Shown: piece after piece, positions 6,619-10,861 of the stretch
How positions within the stretch are numbered: position 1 is the stretch's first letter
Layout of the letters: each line of letters starts with the position of its first letter
Assembly (NCBI GenBank): GCA_028866445.1
Contig: JAGWIE010000024.1
Location: 1 to 10,861, forward strand
Source of the DNA: Rhodospirillales bacterium
GTDB taxonomy: Bacteria > Pseudomonadota > Alphaproteobacteria > Acetobacterales > Acetobacteraceae
DNA: 10,861 bases
Direction: 5' to 3'
Position numbers and translations under genes: made by a program
Notes under the pieces: generated by a model
The model's input: only the letters and a program-made list of their open reading frames with translations
What the model was told of the DNA's origin: nothing
Database searches by the model: none

Positions 6619-7736
6619 CGACGCAGTTGACCATTTGGCGGCATTATCTGCATACGCGCCCAGAACTTTCACGCCAGGAGCACGAAACGGCAGCGTTCGT
6701 TTGTGCCCGGTTGGATGAGTTGGGCATTCCCTATGAGGCTGGGATTGGGGGGCACGGTGTGGTGGCCAGCCTGAAGCGCGGCGGCTCCAATCGTTCTGTG
6801 GGTTTGCGAGCGGATATGGATGCGCTGCCGATCCCGGAGGCTACGGGCAAACCCTATGCCTCCCAAAACCCTGGTGTGATGCACGCCTGTGGGCATGACG
6901 GACATACCACGTCTCTGCTGGGGGCGGCGATGCTGCTGCAAAACGACCCGGACTGGTTGGGCCAAGTGCATCTGGTGTTCCAGCCTGCTGAGGAGGGGTT
7001 CAAGGGTGCCCACGCCATGGTGGAGGATGGACTGTTCGAGCGTTTCCCGATGGAACGCATCTTTGGCTATCATAACTGGCCAGGGCTGGAGGCCGGCGCA
7101 GTGATGGTGCATCCCGGTTCGGTGATGGCCGGTGCGGCGAATTTCGAAATTAACTTGAAGGGCAAAGCCGGACATGCCGGAATGCCACATCTCTGCGTGG
7201 ACCCGGTGCAGGGCATTGCGCAGCTTATCGTGGCGGTGAACAGCATTGTGGCGCGCAATCTGTCACCTGTGCAGGCCGGGGTGATCTCCACTTGCACGTT
7301 GAAGGCTGGGGAAGCGCAGAACCAGGTGCCCGAGCGTGCCTCAATGGGCGGCACCATCAGGGCATTTTCCACCGATGCTATGGACTTGCTGAAACGCCGC
7401 CTGGCCGAGACAGCCGAGAGCATTGCCGTGGCCTTTGGTTTGGAGGCGGAAATCTGGATTGGTGGGGACCTGGCACCTACTGGCAATGCGCCTGAAGAGG
7501 CTGAAATGGCGGCGGCGGCAGCCCAGGCGGCGGGGCTGAAGGTACGGCGGGATATGGAGCCGACCATGGGGGCGGAGGATTTCGGGTGCTTCCTGGCGGA
7601 TATTCCCGGCGCCTATGCTTGGATCGGCAATGGCCCCAGTGCCGGGCTGCATAACCCCGCCTATGATTATAATGACGAGATCCTGCCTGTGGCGGCTCGG
7701 TTTCTGGCCAGCTGCGCCAAGGCGGCGCTGCGGTGA
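6603..7736 (+). CDS. M20 family metal-dependent amidohydrolase (hippurate hydrolase-like)
   Basis: A cytosolic zinc or manganese peptidase-family enzyme of the M20D type (hippurate hydrolase, N-acyl-amino-acid or IAA-amino-acid hydrolase, N-acetyldiaminopimelate deacetylase). It hydrolyses an N-acyl or amide bond on an amino acid; the substrate cannot be read from sequence. Numbered from the chosen start, motifs are LRADMDALPI (68-77), HACGHDGHTTSLLGAA (94-109, metal ligands Cys96 and His98), FQPAEEG (126-132, Glu130/131), YHNWPGLEAG (156-165, His157), the lid-domain GKAGHAGMPH (187-196), TMGAEDF (321-327) and LHNPAYDYND (349-358, His350). All expected metal-binding positions are present and the length of 377 is typical. 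The start is fixed by AAGGAG 6 nt upstream. The gene follows ubiG by 10 nt and precedes recO by 7 nt. Neither neighbour explains its substrate, but lysC across the gap makes a diaminopimelate-related role one weak possibility. Confidence 0.9.
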   Translation: MPDDFATQLTIWRHYLHTRPELSRQEHETAAFVCARLDELGIPYEAGIGGHGVVASLKRGGSNRSVGLRADMDALPIPEATGKPYASQNPGVMHACGHDGHTTSLLGAAMLLQNDPDWLGQVHLVFQPAEEGFKGAHAMVEDGLFERFPMERIFGYHNWPGLEAGAVMVHPGSVMAGAANFEINLKGKAGHAGMPHLCVDPVQGIAQLIVAVNSIVARNLSPVQAGVISTCTLKAGEAQNQVPERASMGGTIRAFSTDAMDLLKRRLAETAESIAVAFGLEAEIWIGGDLAPTGNAPEEAEMAAAAAQAAGLKVRRDMEPTMGAEDFGCFLADIPGAYAWIGNGPSAGLHNPAYDYNDEILPVAARFLASCAKAALR

Positions 7737-7743
7737 AGGCGCC

Positions 7744-8484
7744 ATGGAGCTTGAAGGACCAGGTATTGTTGTCGACCGCGCTATGCATGGCGAAGGGGAT
7801 CTTGTTGTCGCGCTGCTGACGCCGGAGGGGCTGCGGCGGGGGCTGGCCAAGGGCGGGGCATCCCGGCGGCAGGAAGCCGTTTGGCAGGTCGGCAATATCC
7901 TCTCGGCGCGCTGGACGGCGCGTTTGCCAGAGCAATTGGGGGCCTATAGCGCGGAGCTGGTGCACCCTGCGGCCGCCTTGGCGATGCAGGCGCCGGACAG
8001 CCTGGCGGTGTTGCGCGCGGCCTGCCAGCTCGCAGCTCAGGCGCTGCCGGAGCGGGAGGCGGCGCCAGAGACCTTCCAGGGATTGCTGCGACTTTTGGCG
8101 GGGATTGATATTCAGGAATTCGCGCTGGCGGCGCTGTGCCGTTGGGAGCTGGTGCTGCTGCGCGAGCTTGGCTTCGGGCTGGATTTTTCCTCCTCTTCCG
8201 GGGGGAATGACCGGCTGGCTTATGTGTCCCCGCGCACCGGGCGGGCGGTGACGCTCTCGCAGGCCGGGGATTGGGTGGACAGGCTGTTGCCGCTGCCGGA
8301 ATTTTTGCTGGGGGAGGAGGAAGCAAATCTCGGGGATTGCGTGGCCGCTTTGCGCCTGACCGGGCATTTTCTGGCGCGCGATGTGTTCGGCGCGCGCCAC
8401 CGCCCCCTTCCGCCGGCGCGGCAGGCTCTTTATGAGCAACTCTCCCAGAGGCTTGAGGAGAAGGGGAGCGGCGATGCCGGATGA
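7744..8484 (+). CDS. recO: DNA repair protein RecO
   Basis: Recombination mediator that, with RecR and RecF in the known pathway, loads RecA on SSB-coated single-stranded DNA. The N-terminal OB fold spans about residues 1-80 (HGEGDLVVALLTPEGLRRGL, RWTARLPEQLGAYSAELVHP). A helical domain follows with LPERE (101-105), LCRWELVLLRELGFGLDF (131-148), LAYVSPRTGRAV (158-169) and the C-terminal RLTGHFLARDVFGARHRPLP (204-223). The 246-residue length is normal. The ATG at 7744 is chosen because MELEGPGIVV aligns with the RecO beginning and GAAGG (7735-7739) lies 4 nt upstream; a longer frame back to 7615 would run through the amidohydrolase gene. The loop where many RecO proteins carry cysteines reads SSSSGGN here, so no zinc site is visible there. 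The last 11 nt overlap parC. Confidence 0.93.
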   Translation: MELEGPGIVVDRAMHGEGDLVVALLTPEGLRRGLAKGGASRRQEAVWQVGNILSARWTARLPEQLGAYSAELVHPAAALAMQAPDSLAVLRAACQLAAQALPEREAAPETFQGLLRLLAGIDIQEFALAALCRWELVLLRELGFGLDFSSSSGGNDRLAYVSPRTGRAVTLSQAGDWVDRLLPLPEFLLGEEEANLGDCVAALRLTGHFLARDVFGARHRPLPPARQALYEQLSQRLEEKGSGDAG

Positions 8485-8489
8485 TTTCG
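8461..8489 (+). repeat. Direct repeat copy 2: translation-start region of parC
   Basis: The second copy of the 28/29-nt repeat, in the same orientation and covering the same functional positions: Shine-Dalgarno, ATG and MPDDF codons of parC. It lies across the recO 3' end. The two copies bracket the amidohydrolase and recO, about 1.87 kb apart. Confidence 0.7.
8463..8468 (+). promoter_or_regulatory. Shine-Dalgarno GGGGAG of parC, inside recO
   Basis: GGGGAG lies 5 nt before the parC ATG at 8474, within the last codons of recO. It supports this start over an in-frame ATG at 8381, which would add 31 arginine-rich residues unlike any topoisomerase N-terminus. Confidence 0.7.
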
Positions 8490-10687
8490 GGCAGGTGGAA
8501 GATCTGGCGCTGGGGAACGCGCTGTCTGAGCGTTACCTTGCCTATGCGCTATCCACCATCATGTCCCGCTCGCTGCCGGATGTGCGGGATGGGCTTAAGC
8601 CGGTGCACCGGCGGCTGATCTACGCCATGCACCAGCTGAAGCTGGACCCGCGGTCCGGCTTCAAGAAATGCGCCCGCGTGGTGGGTGACGTGATCGGTAA
8701 GTTCCATCCGCATGGCGACTCGGCTGTGTATGAGGCACTGGTGCGTCTGGCGCAGGATTTCTCCTCTCGTTACCCGCTGATCGAGGGGCAGGGCAATTTC
8801 GGTAATATCGACGGCGATAACGCGGCAGCCTACCGTTATACTGAATCACGTCTTACAGAGATTGCGGAACTTTTGCTTCGCGGCATCGATGAAGATGCGG
8901 TGGATTTCCGGCCTACATACAATGGTGAGGATCAGGAGCCGGTGGTGCTGCCAAGTGCCTTCCCGAATCTCCTGGCCAATGGCGCGGCGGGTATCGCGGT
9001 GGGTATGGCAACCTCCATCCCGCCCCATAATGCGGGCGAGGTATGCGCGGCGGCGTTGCATCTGATTGAAAAGCCCGAGGCCAGCACGGCGGATTTGCTG
9101 AAGCATCTGAAAGGGCCAGATTTCCCGACCGGTGGTGAGCTGGTGGAGGATGAGGCGGTCATTCTCAATGCCTATGAAACCGGGCGCGGCTCGCTGCGCA
9201 CCCGCGCGAAATGGCATAAGGAGGATGGCAAGCACGGCACCTGGGTGATCGTGGTAACGGAAATTCCGTATCAGGTGCAGAAATCCCGGCTGGTGGAGCA
9301 GATCGCGCTGCTGCTGACGGATAAGAAGCTGCCGATGCTAGGCGATATCCGCGATGAGAGCGCGGAGACGATTCGCCTGGTGCTGGAACCCAAGAGCCGT
9401 ACCGTTGATGCGGACATGCTGATGGCCTCCCTGTTCCGCGCCACGCAGCTTGAATCTCGCTTCTCGCTGAACATGAATGTGCTGGATGGCGGACGCACGC
9501 CGAAAGTGATGGGGCTAAAGGCGCTGTTGCGCGCCTGGCTGGACCACCGGCACGAGGTGCTGGTGCGCCGGACCCATCACCGGCTGGAAGCGATCACCCG
9601 CCGGCTTGAGATTCTCGATGGCTATATCAAGGTTTTCTTGAATCTTGACGAGGTGATCCGGATCATCCGCTTCGAGGACAAGCCGAAGGAGCAGCTGATC
9701 GCCACCTTCGAGCTGAGTGATGTCCAGGCCGAGGCGATCCTGAACATGCGGCTGCGCGCCTTGCGCAAGCTGGAGGAAATGGAGATCCGCAATGAGCATA
9801 AGATGCTCACGGCGGAGCAGAGGGGCTTGCAGGCGCTGCTGAAGGATGAAGGCAAACGCTGGGCGCGCATCGGCGAGGAAATTGCCGAGGTGCGGGAGAA
9901 ATTCGGCGTCGGGCCGCTGGGTGCGCGGCGAACAAAGATTTCGGCGGCGGCACCGGTGGTGGAAATTGTTGCTGAGGCGCTTGTGGAGCGCGAGCCGGTT
10001 ACCATCGTGCTTTCTGAGAAGGGCTGGATACGCGCGCAAAAAGGACATCTACCCGATGGCGTGGAATTGAAGTTTAAAGAAGGCGATAAGCTTTTCGCGT
10101 TGCTCCCCTGCCAATCGACAGATAAAATTGCCCTGCTCGGCACCAATGGCCGCGTCTATACCCTAAAGGCGGCAGATATCCCGCGCGGGCGCGGCGATGG
10201 CCAGGCGATCCGGTTGATGGTGGAGCTGACCAACGAGGACGGCGTGCTGATGTTGTTTGTGCCGGATGCGGCGCAGAAATATCTGGTGGCTTCTTCCTCG
10301 GGGCGAGGCTTTGTTCTTCCGGGGGCAGAACTGGCCTCTGAACGGCGGGCTGGCAAGACGATTCTGGCCCTGAAACCCGGCGAGGAATGGTCGGTTTGTG
10401 TGCCTGCCAATGGTGACCATATCGCGGTGGTAGGGCAGAATCGCAAGCTGCTGGTGTTCCCGCTGGACCAACTGCCAGAGATGCCGCGCGGAGCAGGCGT
10501 GCAGTTGCAGAAATATAAGGATGGCGTGCTGTCTGACGCCAAGGTGTTTGCGCTGAAAGAGGGTTTGAGCTGGAGCATTGGTGAGCGCGTGCGGACTGAG
10601 CAGAAGCTTACCGAATGGCTGGGCGCCAGGGCGTCTGCTGGACGGTTGCCGCCCAGCGGTTTTCCAAAATCCAATAAATTCGGGTGA
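8474..10687 (+). CDS. parC: DNA topoisomerase IV subunit A
   Basis: The DNA-cleaving subunit of topoisomerase IV, which with ParE unlinks replicated chromosomes. The N-terminal breakage-reunion region begins with LSERYLAYALSTIMSRSLPD and DGLKPVHRRLIYAM. It contains the quinolone-determining region HPHGDSAVYEALV (78-90), with Ser83 and Glu87 at the two classical positions, which is a drug-sensitive pattern. Further on are GQGNFGNIDGD (105-115) and the catalytic tyrosine Tyr122 in YRYTESRL. The tower and coiled-coil follow, including an amphipathic ITRRLEILDGYIKVFLNLDE stretch and the LRALRKLEEMEI segment. The C-terminal domain (about 490-737) is a short beta-pinwheel without a GyrA box, as expected for ParC rather than GyrA. 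The length of 737 is usual. The start is fixed by GGGGAG 5 nt upstream. The gene overlaps recO by 11 nt, implying coupled translation. The recO-parC pairing is known in other alphaproteobacteria. Confidence 0.95.
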   Translation: MPDDFGQVEDLALGNALSERYLAYALSTIMSRSLPDVRDGLKPVHRRLIYAMHQLKLDPRSGFKKCARVVGDVIGKFHPHGDSAVYEALVRLAQDFSSRYPLIEGQGNFGNIDGDNAAAYRYTESRLTEIAELLLRGIDEDAVDFRPTYNGEDQEPVVLPSAFPNLLANGAAGIAVGMATSIPPHNAGEVCAAALHLIEKPEASTADLLKHLKGPDFPTGGELVEDEAVILNAYETGRGSLRTRAKWHKEDGKHGTWVIVVTEIPYQVQKSRLVEQIALLLTDKKLPMLGDIRDESAETIRLVLEPKSRTVDADMLMASLFRATQLESRFSLNMNVLDGGRTPKVMGLKALLRAWLDHRHEVLVRRTHHRLEAITRRLEILDGYIKVFLNLDEVIRIIRFEDKPKEQLIATFELSDVQAEAILNMRLRALRKLEEMEIRNEHKMLTAEQRGLQALLKDEGKRWARIGEEIAEVREKFGVGPLGARRTKISAAAPVVEIVAEALVEREPVTIVLSEKGWIRAQKGHLPDGVELKFKEGDKLFALLPCQSTDKIALLGTNGRVYTLKAADIPRGRGDGQAIRLMVELTNEDGVLMLFVPDAAQKYLVASSSGRGFVLPGAELASERRAGKTILALKPGEEWSVCVPANGDHIAVVGQNRKLLVFPLDQLPEMPRGAGVQLQKYKDGVLSDAKVFALKEGLSWSIGERVRTEQKLTEWLGARASAGRLPPSGFPKSNKFG

Positions 10688-10697
10688 AGCCCGCCAG

Positions 10698-10861
10698 ATG
10701 AAGCCGGTTGTACCAAACTGGGCTTTCAATATGCGGGGTTTTTCACTCTCGGAAGGTTTGCGCGCCTTCTGTGCGGTGGCGCTGCCGTTGTTGTTAGGGC
10801 AAGTTTTTGATCTGCCGCGTTTGGGGTTGGCGGCACTCGGCGCATTGCTCACCTGTTACTC
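10698..10861 (+). CDS. Membrane protein, probably FUSC family, N-terminal 54 residues (partial)
   Basis: An open frame starts 10 nt after the parC stop and runs off the window edge. The protein begins MKPVVPNWAFNMRG, then FSLSEGLRAFCAVALPLLLG, followed by two hydrophobic stretches (about residues 22-38 and 44-54) separated by DLPR and containing LAALGALLTCYS. The pattern of an Arg-Ala helix start followed by a Gly-Ala-Leu second helix resembles the beginning of FUSC/aromatic-acid-exporter-like inner-membrane proteins, which are thought to export small aromatic compounds. Only 54 residues are visible, so the family is tentative. An alternative ATG lies at 10731 (residue 12); neither start has a clear Shine-Dalgarno. 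The close spacing puts it in the same transcript as parC. Confidence 0.6.
   Translation, partial: MKPVVPNWAFNMRGFSLSEGLRAFCAVALPLLLGQVFDLPRLGLAALGALLTCY

Noticed and set aside
7477..8439. Long minus-strand open frame (320 codons) opposite the amidohydrolase end and recO
   Set aside because: Its product is Pro/Arg/Gln-rich low-complexity sequence typical of the antisense of G+C-rich genes; the plus strand has two well-recognised genes here.
8381..8473. Upstream extension of parC by 31 codons
   Set aside because: The added residues are Arg-rich, lie inside recO and do not match topoisomerase N-termini; the ATG at 8474 has a proper Shine-Dalgarno.

Overview
This window is an ordinary, densely packed chromosomal segment of an alphaproteobacterium. 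The ubiG/lysC/ptsP and rodZ/ispG neighbourhoods, the EI-Ntr type PtsP, the RecO style and the high G+C all fit Rhodospirillales, perhaps Acetobacteraceae. That placement is inferred from gene content and order; no marker RNA is present. I see no tRNA, rRNA, CRISPR array, insertion sequence, prophage or plasmid function.

The layout is two divergent gene trains separated by one 76-bp gap (5809-5884). The left train runs on the minus strand, from centre to left edge: lysC (aspartate kinase), an FMN oxidoreductase of the nitronate monooxygenase/FabK superfamily, ptsP (EI-Ntr, started by GTG), rodZ (cell-shape protein) and ispG (isoprenoid synthesis, cut by the window edge). Adjacent genes overlap or lie within about 10 nt. 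The right train runs on the plus strand: ubiG (ubiquinone methyltransferase), an M20 amidohydrolase, recO (recombination mediator), parC (topoisomerase IV subunit A) and the first 54 codons of a membrane protein resembling the FUSC family. Gaps there are also 10 nt or less, and recO and parC overlap by 11 nt. No stretch over 300 bases lacks a gene.

The genes form no single pathway. They are housekeeping functions: aspartate-family amino acids, nitrogen-PTS signalling, envelope shape, MEP isoprenoids and ubiquinone on one hand, and DNA repair and chromosome decatenation on the other. Tight packing implies polycistronic mRNAs with translational coupling, both probably started from the central gap.

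The points most worth a second look are a near-identical 28/29-nt direct repeat covering the translation starts of the amidohydrolase and parC, the FabK-like features of the oxidoreductase between lysC and ptsP, and the single short control region. I found no convincing new biological system here.
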